A DNA stretch of 8,854 nt from Candidatus Roizmanbacteria bacterium CG_4_9_14_0_2_um_filter_39_13 (GTDB lineage Bacteria; Patescibacteriota; Microgenomatia; UBA1406; GWC2-37-13), in NCBI GenBank assembly GCA_002788865.1, contig PFSC01000142.1, forward strand, positions 1-8,854, read 5' to 3'. The notes under the pieces are model-generated. The model was given only the letters and a program-made list of their open reading frames with translations, was not told the DNA's origin and made no database searches. A program made the translations under genes and the position numbers. Position 1 is the stretch's first letter. Every line of letters begins with the position of its first letter. Positions 1-6,844 of the stretch are shown here, piece by piece.

Positions 1-155
1 TGAATATTCAAAATTTAGAGTGACAATTATATATCTGGCAATGCCTATCTATTTTTTAAGGTTCGGTAGCATTTATGATCTGGCAACTCGGAGAATACTC
101 GTTACTTGATCTTTCTGATACAAAAAGGTAAACTTGTACTTCGTAAAAACTAATT
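1..155. other. non-coding stretch upstream of uvrA
   Basis: AT-rich sequence with no convincing gene. One + strand frame is open from base 2 to a TGA at 107-109 and would give 35 residues, partly hydrophobic; it could be the tail of a gene entering from the left, but I do not recognise it. The 9-base word ATCTGGCAA occurs twice, at 33-41 and 78-86. I see no LexA-type operator (neither CTGT-N8-ACAG nor GAAC-N4-GTTC) that would put uvrA under SOS control, and no start codon for a long divergent gene. Confidence 0.4.
106..134 (+). promoter_or_regulatory. possible sigma70-type promoter of uvrA
   Basis: A TTGATC hexamer at 106-111 and a TAAACT hexamer at 129-134 are 17 bases apart. Each matches four of six consensus positions. 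Transcription would begin near 141, leaving a leader of about 15 bases before the uvrA start codon with no Shine-Dalgarno site in it. Weak, because such matches are common in AT-rich DNA. Confidence 0.25.
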
Positions 156-3038
156 ATGATAAATGAAATAACCGTAAAAGGCGCTCGTGAGCACAATCTT
201 AAAAACATAGATGTTGCAATCCCAAAAAATAAGTTTGTTGTATTTACGGGTGTTTCAGGATCGGGAAAGTCTTCTCTTGCCTTTGATACTATCTATGCTG
301 AAGGTCAACGTCGGTATGTTGAATCTCTATCGGCATATGCGCGTCAGTTTTTGGGGATCATGGACAAGCCGGATGTGGATCTTATTGAAGGGTTATCTCC
401 CTCAATCTCTATTGATCAAAAAACCGCAACACACAACCCACGTTCAACGGTTGGGACGATCACCGAAATATATGATTATCTTCGGGTGCTCTATGCGCGT
501 GTTGGTCATCCTCATTGTCCCAATTGTAATATCGAGATTCGCAAGCTTTCGGTCGATGAGATTGTCGAACGAATTATTACAATGATCAAAAAAGATTTAG
601 CAACTGACAAGATCAAGCCTCATGTAGTGCATTTACTTTCTCCGGTTGTTCGAAATCGGAAAGGCGAGTTTCGTGATATGTTCGAAAATCTCATAAGCAA
701 AGGCTATCGAAAGTCACGAATCGACTCAAAGGAGTTTGATCTTGATACTACCATTGAGCTTATAAAGACGAATAAACACACCATTGAGGTATATATTGAC
801 TCTCTTTCGATTCAGCACAAAGATATGAAAGATGAGATATTTGTGGCAAACCTCAGGTCCCGTCTCACTACCGCAGTAGAACAATCAACCAATTTGTCTG
901 ATGGACTTGTTGTTTTGTCTATTGGGAAAGAAGAACATCTATTTTCAGAACGATTTTCATGTCCAAACTGCAATCTTTCACTTTCCGAAATTGAGCCACG
1001 AATGTTTTCTTTCAACTCTCCCGTTGGTGCATGTGCAGAATGTCGAGGACTTGGCACGGTGTATCGCGTGGATCCTGATCTTCTCCTCAATCCAAATTTG
1101 AGCATGAATGAAGGCGGTATGATCCCATATCCCAAATTTTATAACCAATCAACGTGGTATATGCGACTTGTGAAAACGGTTGCAACGGAAGAAAAGCTGA
1201 ATGTAGACAAGCAGATCAGCGAGTTTACCAATGAAGAAAGAACTCTTATCCTCAAGGGGAATGGAAAAACATACCATGTTGAAGGACAGAATCGATTTGG
1301 AAAAGATACGACAATAATTGAAAAATGGAATGGATTGACCCGTGACCTTGAGAAACGATATTTTGATACCGAAGGAGGAAACTCGGAGATTCGAAAATAT
1401 ATGCGAGAGGAAACCTGCCCAGCTTGCCGTGGTGCACGACTCAAACCAGAGGTGCTTTCTATCACAATACAAAAGAAGAATATCACTGAAGTCACCGATT
1501 GGGCGATCAAAGAGATGATAACTTTCTGCACGAAAGATATACATGAGGCGCTCAATGATTACGAGCGCCAGGTTGCAAAATCTATTCTCAAAGAGATCAT
1601 CACTCGCCTTACATTTTTGAACAATGTCGGATTATCCTATCTTACAATTTCAAGATCTGCACGAACACTTTCTGGAGGAGAGCTTCAACGTATTCGTCTG
1701 GCTTCTCAAATAGGTACTGGTCTCACTGGTGTGCTGTATGTGCTGGATGAGCCATCGATCGGTCTTCATCCTCGAGATGTCTCAGCACTCATCCATACAC
1801 TTCACAATTTGAAAGATCTGGGAAATACACTCATTGTCGTAGAGCATGATCAAGAGACGATTGAATCTGCTGAATACTTAGTTGAACTTGGTCCAAAAGC
1901 AGGAAAAGATGGCGGACATATCACGTTCACAGGTACAGTTGATGAGATGAAGAAAGACCCAAAGGCAATAACTGGAAGATATTTGTCGGGCAAAAAGAAA
2001 ATTCGAAAAACTGATAGAAAACTTGAGACAAAAATGGGAAAAGTAACAGTGCACAATGCATCTCAGTTTAATCTAAAAAACATCACTGCAGAGTTTCCTC
2101 TACAAAATATCATCGCAGTCACTGGAGTATCAGGATCAGGAAAATCTACACTTATCACCGAAACATTATTCCCCGCTCTTAAACTGCATATAAGCAACGT
2201 ATGGAATGAAACCATTGGCGACTTCCAAAGAATTGAAGGTTTTCAAGATCTTTCACGAGTATATCTTGTTGATCAATCTCCAATTGGACGTACACCACGA
2301 TCAAATCCTGCGACATACGTGGGAATGTTTGATCATATTCGAGATATATTTGCTGGGACTGTAGAAGCGCGCTCAAGAGGGTACAAAAAAGGACGGTTTT
2401 CGTTCAACGTAAAAGGGGGAAGATGTGAAAAGTGTCAGGGTGCTGGAGTTATCAAGATTGAAATGCAATTCTTGTCCGATGTGTACGTAAAATGTGATGT
2501 GTGTGAAGGGGAGCGGTACAACAAAGAAACTCTGGAAGTAAAATATAAAGGTAAGACGATTTATGATATTCTGAATATGACAGTTGACGAAGCAGTAGAA
2601 TTTTTCCGAAATCACATACATATTTTCAATAAATTATTATTCCTTCAAAAGGTGGGTCTTGGATATATCACACTTGGTCAGCCTGCTCCTACATTCTCAG
2701 GCGGAGAAGCACAGAGAATCAAACTAGCTGATGAGCTTTCCCGAGCCACTAGGGGACATACGTTTTATATTCTTGACGAGCCTACAACAGGACTCCATTT
2801 TGCAGATGTCGAAAAACTTCTTGAAGCGCTTCATGAGCTTGTAGCTCAAGGAAATACCGTTGTAGTCATAGAACACAATCTTGACGTGATCAAAAATGCA
2901 CAGTGGATCATTGACCTTGGACCAGAAGGAGGAGATAATGGAGGAGAGATCATCTATCAAGGTGAGCTTGAAGGAATTCTGAAGGAGAAAAATTCATCAA
3001 CTGGTTCGTATCTTAAAAAAATATTGAAAGTAAAATGA
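156..3038 (+). CDS. uvrA: UvrA, excinuclease ABC subunit A (damage-sensing ATPase)
   Basis: UvrA dimers bind distorted DNA, load UvrB at the lesion and start nucleotide excision repair in the cytoplasm. At 960 residues it is full length (E. coli 940). Two ABC modules are complete: Walker A motifs GVSGSGKS at residues 32-39 and about 657-664, signature LSGGE at 505-509 with a second FSGGE near the C-terminus, and Walker B Asp-Glu pairs at 531-532 and 874-875. Zinc-finger cysteines are intact: C269/C272 with C293/C296, a CPAC pair in the middle, and the CEKC/CDVC module in the second half. An extra CPNC pair near residue 125 lies where E. coli has a less cysteine-rich loop. The ATG at 156 places Walker A at the usual distance from the N-terminus; no Shine-Dalgarno site precedes it. 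The stop is TGA, shared with the start of uvrC, so the two genes are co-transcribed and probably translationally coupled. Function is certain by motif content. Confidence 0.98.
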   Translation: MINEITVKGAREHNLKNIDVAIPKNKFVVFTGVSGSGKSSLAFDTIYAEGQRRYVESLSAYARQFLGIMDKPDVDLIEGLSPSISIDQKTATHNPRSTVGTITEIYDYLRVLYARVGHPHCPNCNIEIRKLSVDEIVERIITMIKKDLATDKIKPHVVHLLSPVVRNRKGEFRDMFENLISKGYRKSRIDSKEFDLDTTIELIKTNKHTIEVYIDSLSIQHKDMKDEIFVANLRSRLTTAVEQSTNLSDGLVVLSIGKEEHLFSERFSCPNCNLSLSEIEPRMFSFNSPVGACAECRGLGTVYRVDPDLLLNPNLSMNEGGMIPYPKFYNQSTWYMRLVKTVATEEKLNVDKQISEFTNEERTLILKGNGKTYHVEGQNRFGKDTTIIEKWNGLTRDLEKRYFDTEGGNSEIRKYMREETCPACRGARLKPEVLSITIQKKNITEVTDWAIKEMITFCTKDIHEALNDYERQVAKSILKEIITRLTFLNNVGLSYLTISRSARTLSGGELQRIRLASQIGTGLTGVLYVLDEPSIGLHPRDVSALIHTLHNLKDLGNTLIVVEHDQETIESAEYLVELGPKAGKDGGHITFTGTVDEMKKDPKAITGRYLSGKKKIRKTDRKLETKMGKVTVHNASQFNLKNITAEFPLQNIIAVTGVSGSGKSTLITETLFPALKLHISNVWNETIGDFQRIEGFQDLSRVYLVDQSPIGRTPRSNPATYVGMFDHIRDIFAGTVEARSRGYKKGRFSFNVKGGRCEKCQGAGVIKIEMQFLSDVYVKCDVCEGERYNKETLEVKYKGKTIYDILNMTVDEAVEFFRNHIHIFNKLLFLQKVGLGYITLGQPAPTFSGGEAQRIKLADELSRATRGHTFYILDEPTTGLHFADVEKLLEALHELVAQGNTVVVIEHNLDVIKNAQWIIDLGPEGGDNGGEIIYQGELEGILKEKNSSTGSYLKKILKVK

Positions 3039-4345
3039 GTCATCAAGTGATATCATGTGAAAAATCTTCTTTGGGCTCAGTTCCTACTACTTCAGGAATA
3101 TATATTTTTAAGGATAATGCAAAACCTATATATATTGGAAAGTCTGTAAATATTCGTGCTCGTCTAAAATCACACTTTGAGAATGCAAAAGTAGATTTGA
3201 AAGAAAAAGCAATAATTGACTCGAGCAAAACGATCTCATATATTGTGACAGATTCAGAGTTTAAAGCCCTTCTTCTCGAGTCAAAATACATTCAAAAATA
3301 CAAACCGCGCTACAATGTGAGGTGGAGAGATGACAAGGGTTATCTCTATATTAAAGTCACAATAAAAGACATATACCCAAAAATTTTCATAACTCGCAAA
3401 GAGAACGACAAGAAATCACTCTACTTTGGACCGTTTTCTTCAGTCCGAATAATCCGAAGCATTCTCAAAGAGATACGTCGCGTATTTCCATTTTGCACAC
3501 AAAAACAACTTACCAAACAAAAATGTTTCTATGCAAAAATACATCTGTGCAATCCGTGTCCAAGTGAGATAGAAAAGCTCAAAAATGAGAAGGAGAAAAT
3601 ACAAGCTCAAAAAACATACCTTCAAAATATAAAAAATGTCGTCAAAGTATTGGATGGAAAAACCGAGTTAATTTTGAAAAAATTATATCTATCAATCAAG
3701 GAGTTTAACAAAACAGAGGAATTTGAGAAGTCCATCCCACTACGCGAAAGGATTCTTCGACTTGAAGGAATGCTTTCGAATAAACGGTTTGATGAGAACA
3801 TGATCGACCAGTACAATCAATCCACAAAGCAAATTCTTGCCCTCCAAGTCCTTCTTGGGAAATATATGATCGTAGATTCGTTATGCCGGATAGAATGCTT
3901 CGATATGAGCACAATGACCTTCGAAAATAGTTCAGCATCGATGGTAGTTTTTACTGACGGGTTGTCGGATAAGAAAGAGTATAAGAGATTCAAAATAAAA
4001 CAAGAAGCAAACTCCGACTTTGAGATGTTTGATGAAGTCCTCAAGCGACGTTTCAAAAACAATTGGCCAATGCCGGATCTACTCATTGTGGATGGAGGGA
4101 AACCTCAGGTACGTGTTGCTCAGAGAGTATTTGAATCGCTCGGTATCACAGTACCGCTTATTGGTATTGCAAAGAGACCTGATAGATTGATCATCGGAGA
4201 TGACACACTTCAGACAATCAAACCTTATCGGCATCATCTTGGGTTTCGCCTCGTTCAGGCACTCAGGGATGAATCACATCGTTTCGCAAAGAAATATCAT
4301 CTCTTTTTAAGAGGTAAAACAGATGGTATAATGAAATCTGTCTAG
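3035..4345 (+). CDS. uvrC: UvrC, excinuclease ABC subunit C (short form)
   Basis: UvrC makes both incisions around a lesion held by UvrB. The N-terminal GIY-YIG nuclease (3' cut) shows GIY at residues 21-23, YIG at 33-35, R41 and E82. Four cysteines at 154, 164, 172 and 175 match the iron-sulphur cluster spacing of E. coli UvrC (154, 166, 174, 178). A UVR/UvrB-contact helix lies at about 210-247. The RNase H-like nuclease (5' cut) keeps its expected catalytic residues: D290 in ECFDMS, D353 in VDGGK and H415 in DESHRFA. The protein ends at residue 436, just after this domain, so the tandem helix-hairpin-helix DNA-binding region of the usual ~600-residue family member is missing. Only 42 bases separate the stop from secG, so there is no room for a frameshifted remnant. 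The ATG overlaps the uvrA stop (ATGA), which supports this start and coupling. Confidence 0.96.
   Translation: MSHQVISCEKSSLGSVPTTSGIYIFKDNAKPIYIGKSVNIRARLKSHFENAKVDLKEKAIIDSSKTISYIVTDSEFKALLLESKYIQKYKPRYNVRWRDDKGYLYIKVTIKDIYPKIFITRKENDKKSLYFGPFSSVRIIRSILKEIRRVFPFCTQKQLTKQKCFYAKIHLCNPCPSEIEKLKNEKEKIQAQKTYLQNIKNVVKVLDGKTELILKKLYLSIKEFNKTEEFEKSIPLRERILRLEGMLSNKRFDENMIDQYNQSTKQILALQVLLGKYMIVDSLCRIECFDMSTMTFENSSASMVVFTDGLSDKKEYKRFKIKQEANSDFEMFDEVLKRRFKNNWPMPDLLIVDGGKPQVRVAQRVFESLGITVPLIGIAKRPDRLIIGDDTLQTIKPYRHHLGFRLVQALRDESHRFAKKYHLFLRGKTDGIMKSV
4324..4332 (+). promoter_or_regulatory. extended -10 promoter for secG and the solute-binding gene
   Basis: TGGTATAAT combines a perfect -10 hexamer (4327-4332) with the TGn extension. 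It lies inside the last codons of uvrC. No good -35 is seen, as is normal for extended -10 promoters. The start point would be near 4339, about 49 bases before the secG GTG. Similar TGnTATAAT elements precede tRNA-Leu(GAG) and follow ruvB on the other strand. Confidence 0.5.
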
Positions 4346-4387
4346 TAAATTTTAATTGTTGAGACGTTATCCGTTATTCGAACAAAA

Positions 4388-4606
4388 GTGAAATCAATTC
4401 TACTGATTCTTAATATCATCATGTCGCTGGCCATCGTGGCTCTCATCTTTATCCAGGGCAAAGGCGGAGGACTTGGAAGTGCTTGGGGTGGAGGAGGAGC
4501 TACGTACCAATCGCGACGAGGTGTTGAGAAATTTACCCTTAATTTGACGCATGTTTTGGTATTTCTTTTCTTTCTTCTTTCGATAACGAATTTTTTTATT
4601 CAATAA
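4388..4606 (+). CDS. secG: SecG, preprotein translocase subunit
   Basis: SecG is the small non-essential partner of SecY and SecE in the protein-conducting channel of the plasma membrane and assists SecA-driven export. The 72-residue product has two membrane spans, about residues 3-22 and 50-70. They are joined by the diagnostic glycine-rich loop QGKGGGLGSAWGGGG, followed by RRGVEKFTLNLT, matching the family's RGAEKFL-type segment. Length is typical. The start is a GTG at 4388, the only initiation codon that includes the whole first span; no Shine-Dalgarno site precedes it. The gene lies 42 bases after uvrC and 8 bases before the solute-binding protein gene, with which it probably forms a two-gene unit. 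Its function has no evident link to the uvr genes. Confidence 0.93.
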   Translation: MKSILLILNIIMSLAIVALIFIQGKGGGLGSAWGGGGATYQSRRGVEKFTLNLTHVLVFLFFLLSITNFFIQ

Positions 4607-4614
4607 ACTAATTT

Positions 4615-5979
4615 ATGCGTTTTGATCAAAAACGTATACGATATCTATACTGGATTACGTCTGCGTTTATAAAAAAAAATCTCCAGCCTATCATGCTTAG
4701 TTTCTTGATAAGCCTTTTGGGTGTGATTACGATAGTTTCATTTGCTCCTTATGTAGTCAATCTTCTCTCGACAAACAAACAAGTCATCGGTATATCGGGC
4801 GAATATACATACGACAATCTTCCTGTTGAAATTCTTTCAAAATTTTCCAATGGACTTCTTCATATTAATGAAAAAGGTGAACTGATTCCACTTCTGGCAG
4901 ACTCATGGGAACCTCTTGATGGAGGAAAGGAATATCAATTCCATATAAAAAAAGATCTTGTTTGGAACGATGGAACGCCTTTTACCGCTAAAGATATTCA
5001 ATATACCTTCAAGGATGTCGAAGTGATTGCTGACAATGATTATATTCTACGCTTCAAGCTCAAAAAACCTCTTGCGATCTTTCCGAATTTTCTCACCAAA
5101 CCAATTGTCAAATATCCTTTGATTGGGGTTGCTGGAGTATACAAAATCGACAGAATCAAAACACCTCTCGGCAAAATATCTCTGATCCAGCTTACGCCAA
5201 ATCAAGAAGGTGATCCAGTCATTATTTATCGATTCTATGAAACGGACAACAAACTCATTCAGGCGTACAAGCTTGGTGAAGTCACACAGATGACCACAAA
5301 TAGATCAAATGTAGCAGATGTCTTTGAAAATTGGAAAAATACCGAGATAGAACAGCTTGTTGATTATTCAAAGATGATGACCCTCTTTTTCAACTTTGAT
5401 GACCCGACATTGAGTGAGGACAAAGACGTGAGAAAAGCTATCGCGGAAGCTATTGACACGTCAAAACTTGTATCGTATGGAGAACAGGCTACATCTCCAA
5501 TTCCACCCTTTTCATGGGCGTATGAACCGGATACAAAAAAATATTCTTTCAATCAAAATGTAGCATCAAAAATTCTGAGAAAGTATTATGAAGCTTCAGA
5601 GTCTTCACATCTGAAGCTTTCAACCTATTATGACAATCTTTCGGTTGCAGATATCATAAAAGAAGATCTTGAAGATGCAGGTGTGCAAACAAAGATTGAG
5701 GTGCTTCCAGGAAGCCTGCCTCAGGACTTTCAGTTATTTCTTGCTCAGATGTCATTTTCTCAAGATCCTGATCAGTACTTTTTTTGGCACTCAACTCAGG
5801 CAGGGAATATAACTTCTTACAAAAATGTTCGCGTCGATAAACTTCTTGAAGATGGGAGAAACACCTATGCATTGTCGAAACGAAAAGAAATCTATTCGGA
5901 TTTTCAAAAAATAATTGTTGATGAAATGCCGGGATACTTCCTGTATTATCCCTACACATATGTAATCAAGAGAAAGTAG
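4615..5979 (+). CDS. membrane-anchored ABC substrate-binding protein, family 5 (peptide/nickel type)
   Basis: This 454-residue protein belongs to the SBP_bac_5 (oligopeptide/dipeptide/nickel-binding) family. Family signatures in order are NGLLHINEKGELIPLLADSW near residues 77-96, VWNDGTPFTAKDIQYTF near 116-132, KDVRKAIAEAID, PIPPFSWAYEPD, a DLEDAGVQ segment, DPDQYFFWHS and a C-terminal YSDFQKIIVDEMPGYFLYYP segment. A lysine/arginine-rich N-terminus followed by one hydrophobic segment at about 26-48 predicts an uncleaved anchor, cytoplasmic N-terminus and external binding domain. There is no lipobox cysteine. The central lobe is shorter than usual, so the whole is below the typical 500-550 residues. 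No permease or ATPase gene adjoins it; only secG precedes it, 8 bases away. Whether it feeds a distant transporter or has another envelope role cannot be told. The ligand is unknown; peptides are the default guess. Confidence 0.88.
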   Translation: MRFDQKRIRYLYWITSAFIKKNLQPIMLSFLISLLGVITIVSFAPYVVNLLSTNKQVIGISGEYTYDNLPVEILSKFSNGLLHINEKGELIPLLADSWEPLDGGKEYQFHIKKDLVWNDGTPFTAKDIQYTFKDVEVIADNDYILRFKLKKPLAIFPNFLTKPIVKYPLIGVAGVYKIDRIKTPLGKISLIQLTPNQEGDPVIIYRFYETDNKLIQAYKLGEVTQMTTNRSNVADVFENWKNTEIEQLVDYSKMMTLFFNFDDPTLSEDKDVRKAIAEAIDTSKLVSYGEQATSPIPPFSWAYEPDTKKYSFNQNVASKILRKYYEASESSHLKLSTYYDNLSVADIIKEDLEDAGVQTKIEVLPGSLPQDFQLFLAQMSFSQDPDQYFFWHSTQAGNITSYKNVRVDKLLEDGRNTYALSKRKEIYSDFQKIIVDEMPGYFLYYPYTYVIKRK

Positions 5980-5996
5980 TACAAATGTATCACGTT

Positions 5997-6005
5997 TGAT
6001 ATAAT
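5997..6005 (+). promoter_or_regulatory. extended -10 promoter of tRNA-Leu(GAG)
   Basis: TGATATAAT has a perfect -10 hexamer at 6000-6005 with TGn in front. Start would be about 6012, giving a 26-base leader before the tRNA. The 11-base string TTTGATATAAT (5995-6005) recurs exactly on the - strand at the end of ruvB. The -35 region is poor. Confidence 0.6.
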
Positions 6006-6037
6006 CAATAAGTCAGAAAAGTTGTATTGAAATAAAT

Positions 6038-6122
6038 GCCCGGGTGGCGGAATTGGCAGACGCGCAGTCTTGAGGAGGCTGTATCGTAAGATGTGGAGGT
6101 TCAAGTCCTCTCCCGGGCACCA
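6038..6122 (+). tRNA. tRNA-Leu(GAG), CCA encoded
   Basis: A complete cloverleaf can be drawn. The acceptor GCCCGGG (6038-6044) pairs with CCCGGGC (6112-6118), followed by discriminator A and an encoded CCA. The D stem is GCG/CGC with GG in the loop. The anticodon stem CAGTC/GGCTG (one G-U pair) encloses loop TTGAGGA, so the anticodon is GAG. A long variable arm (stem ATC/GAT) marks it as a class II tRNA, and the T arm is GGAGG-TTCAAGT-CCTCT. It reads CUC and CUU leucine codons. The 3' end is only four bases from the stop codon of the convergent Nudix gene. Confidence 0.96.
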
Positions 6123-6126
6123 AAAA

Positions 6127-6522
6127 TTACATTTTTTCAACCATATCCACACACCCCGGAATAGATTCTTGAGCGCGAAGTTCTTCCAAACTCATCCACT
6201 TCCATTCTGTTGCTTCTTCATTCAGAACGATCTTTGCAGTTGTATCTTTCATTTCACACAGATAACACAGTAGTATTCCTTGCCAATTTTTTCTCATAAT
6301 AGTTTTTACCTGCGGATTTTCTTGTAATACAGTAACTTCAATTCCCAATTCTTCTCTCACTTCACGATGCAACGCTTCTATGGGTGTCTCACCAAAATCG
6401 ACTCCGCCACCTGGTATTTGCCATTTACCATTCAGATCTTTGTATGTATCAACACGCAGTGTAAAAAGATACTCATCTTTTTTTTTGATTACTGCAAGTG
6501 CTACTGGTTGAAAATAGTTCAT
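6127..6522 (-). CDS. Nudix hydrolase, MutT-like
   Basis: The 131-residue protein carries a perfect Nudix box at residues 39-61 (G39, E45, R53-E54, E57-E58, G60), the loop-helix-loop that binds divalent metal and cleaves nucleoside diphosphate linkages. Just before it is WQIPGG, typical of MutT/NUDT1-like enzymes. The rest is the single Nudix fold with no extra domain. The substrate cannot be read from sequence; sanitising oxidised nucleotides such as 8-oxo-dGTP would suit the repair-rich surroundings, but this is a guess. The ATG at 6522 is the only plausible start, since no ATG, GTG or TTG follows before the fold begins. It lies one base after the tRNA-Arg discriminator, so there is no room for a Shine-Dalgarno site outside the tRNA itself. 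It is probably the last gene of the tRNA transcript. No terminator is visible after the stop. Confidence 0.93.
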   Translation of the reverse strand: MNYFQPVALAVIKKKDEYLFTLRVDTYKDLNGKWQIPGGGVDFGETPIEALHREVREELGIEVTVLQENPQVKTIMRKNWQGILLCYLCEMKDTTAKIVLNEEATEWKWMSLEELRAQESIPGCVDMVEKM

Positions 6523-6523
6523 G

Positions 6524-6597
6524 TGACCTTGGCGGGACTCGAACCCACAACCTACTCCTTAGAAGGGAGTTGCTCTATCCAATTGAGCTACAAGGTC
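6524..6597 (-). tRNA. tRNA-Arg(UCU), CCA not encoded
   Basis: On the - strand the acceptor GACCTTG pairs with CAAGGTC. The D stem is GCTC/GAGC, and the anticodon stem ACTCC/GGAGT holds loop CTTCTAA, so the anticodon is TCT. The variable loop is AGGTT and the T arm GTGGG-TTCGAGT-CCCGC. The discriminator is A (6524); the following bases CAT are not CCA, so the tail must be added enzymatically. It reads AGA and AGG. It lies one base downstream of the tRNA-Thr CCA and one base upstream of the Nudix start codon. Confidence 0.96.
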
Positions 6598-6598
6598 T

Positions 6599-6673
6599 TG
6601 GAGCCGACTGTCGGATTCGGACCGACGACCTACGCTTTACAAAAGCGTTGCTCTACCACTGAGCTAAGTCGGC
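6599..6673 (-). tRNA. tRNA-Thr(UGU), CCA encoded
   Basis: On the - strand acceptor GCCGACT pairs with AGTCGGC, then discriminator T and an encoded CCA (6599-6601). The D stem is GCTC/GAGC, the anticodon stem ACGCT/AGCGT with loop TTTGTAA gives anticodon TGT, and the variable loop is AGGTC. The T stem GTCGG/CCGAC is perfect, but the T loop is TCCGAAT, so position 55 is C in place of the nearly universal T. The gene otherwise resembles E. coli tRNA-Thr(UGU). One base separates it from tRNA-Arg, indicating co-transcription. Confidence 0.95.
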
Positions 6674-6677
6674 TGTT

Positions 6678-6756
6678 TTAGCTATTAGCTGTTAGCAACT
6701 AGCCATTAGATCTATTTTTTTAGCCAATCGCTAATCGCAAAAAGCTATCAGCTAAT
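6678..6756. repeat. palindrome of 7-base tandem units, five per arm
   Basis: The left arm (6678-6712, + strand) divides into five consecutive 7-mers resembling TTAGCTA: TTAGCTG, TTAGCAA and CTAGCCA are among them. The right arm (6722-6756) divides on the - strand into five 7-mers of the same kind, such as ATTAGCT, GATAGCT and ATTAGCG. Both arms are 35 bases around a 9-base AT-only centre. The arms can pair imperfectly; the outer part is best, about 13 of 14 positions. It sits between tRNA-Leu(UAA) and tRNA-Thr and would be transcribed with them. It has no U-run on its downstream side, so it does not look like an intrinsic terminator. I do not recognise it as a named repeat. Confidence 0.75.
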
Positions 6757-6760
6757 ACAG

Positions 6761-6844
6761 TGGCCGAGGCGGGACTTGAACCCGCACGAGCTTGCGCCCA
6801 CAACATTTTAAGTGTTGCGTGTATGCCAATTTCACCACTCGGCC
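6761..6844 (-). tRNA. tRNA-Leu(UAA), CCA not encoded
   Basis: On the - strand acceptor GGCCGAG pairs with CTCGGCC and is followed by discriminator A, then CTG in place of CCA. The D stem is GTG/CAC, and the anticodon stem CAACA/TGTTG with loop CTTAAAA gives anticodon TAA. The long variable arm (GGGC/GCTC) is class II, and the T arm is GCGGG-TTCAAGT-CCCGC. It reads UUA and UUG. It is the first gene of the - strand tRNA cluster Leu-Thr-Arg-Nudix and lies downstream of a repeat-rich leader. Confidence 0.96.

Noticed and set aside
33..86. Direct repeat of ATCTGGCAA at 33-41 and 78-86.
   Set aside because: A single 9-base repeat in 155 bases has no further structure and may be chance; no function is suggested.
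1..155. LexA/SOS box controlling uvrA.
   Set aside because: Neither the CTGT-N8-ACAG nor the GAAC-N4-GTTC pattern is found in the available upstream sequence.
156..3038. Possible alternative genetic code with TGA as a sense codon.
   Set aside because: uvrA and ruvB both end at TGA exactly where their families end, and no in-frame TGA is needed in any gene.
4346..4387. Frameshifted remnant of the missing UvrC C-terminus.
   Set aside because: Only 42 bases lie between uvrC and secG, and they encode nothing like a helix-hairpin-helix in any frame.
5952..6152. A - strand open frame of 66 codons with CPGEDLNLH-like text.
   Set aside because: It is the antisense of tRNA-Leu(GAG), another well-known false gene pattern, and overlaps the end of the solute-binding gene.
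6367..6681. A + strand open frame of 104 codons over the tRNA-Arg and tRNA-Thr genes, containing GLEPTTYS-like text.
   Set aside because: It reads the antisense of two tRNAs and the Nudix start; the GLEPTTYS/GFGPTTYA strings are the familiar spurious product of reversed tRNA T arms.
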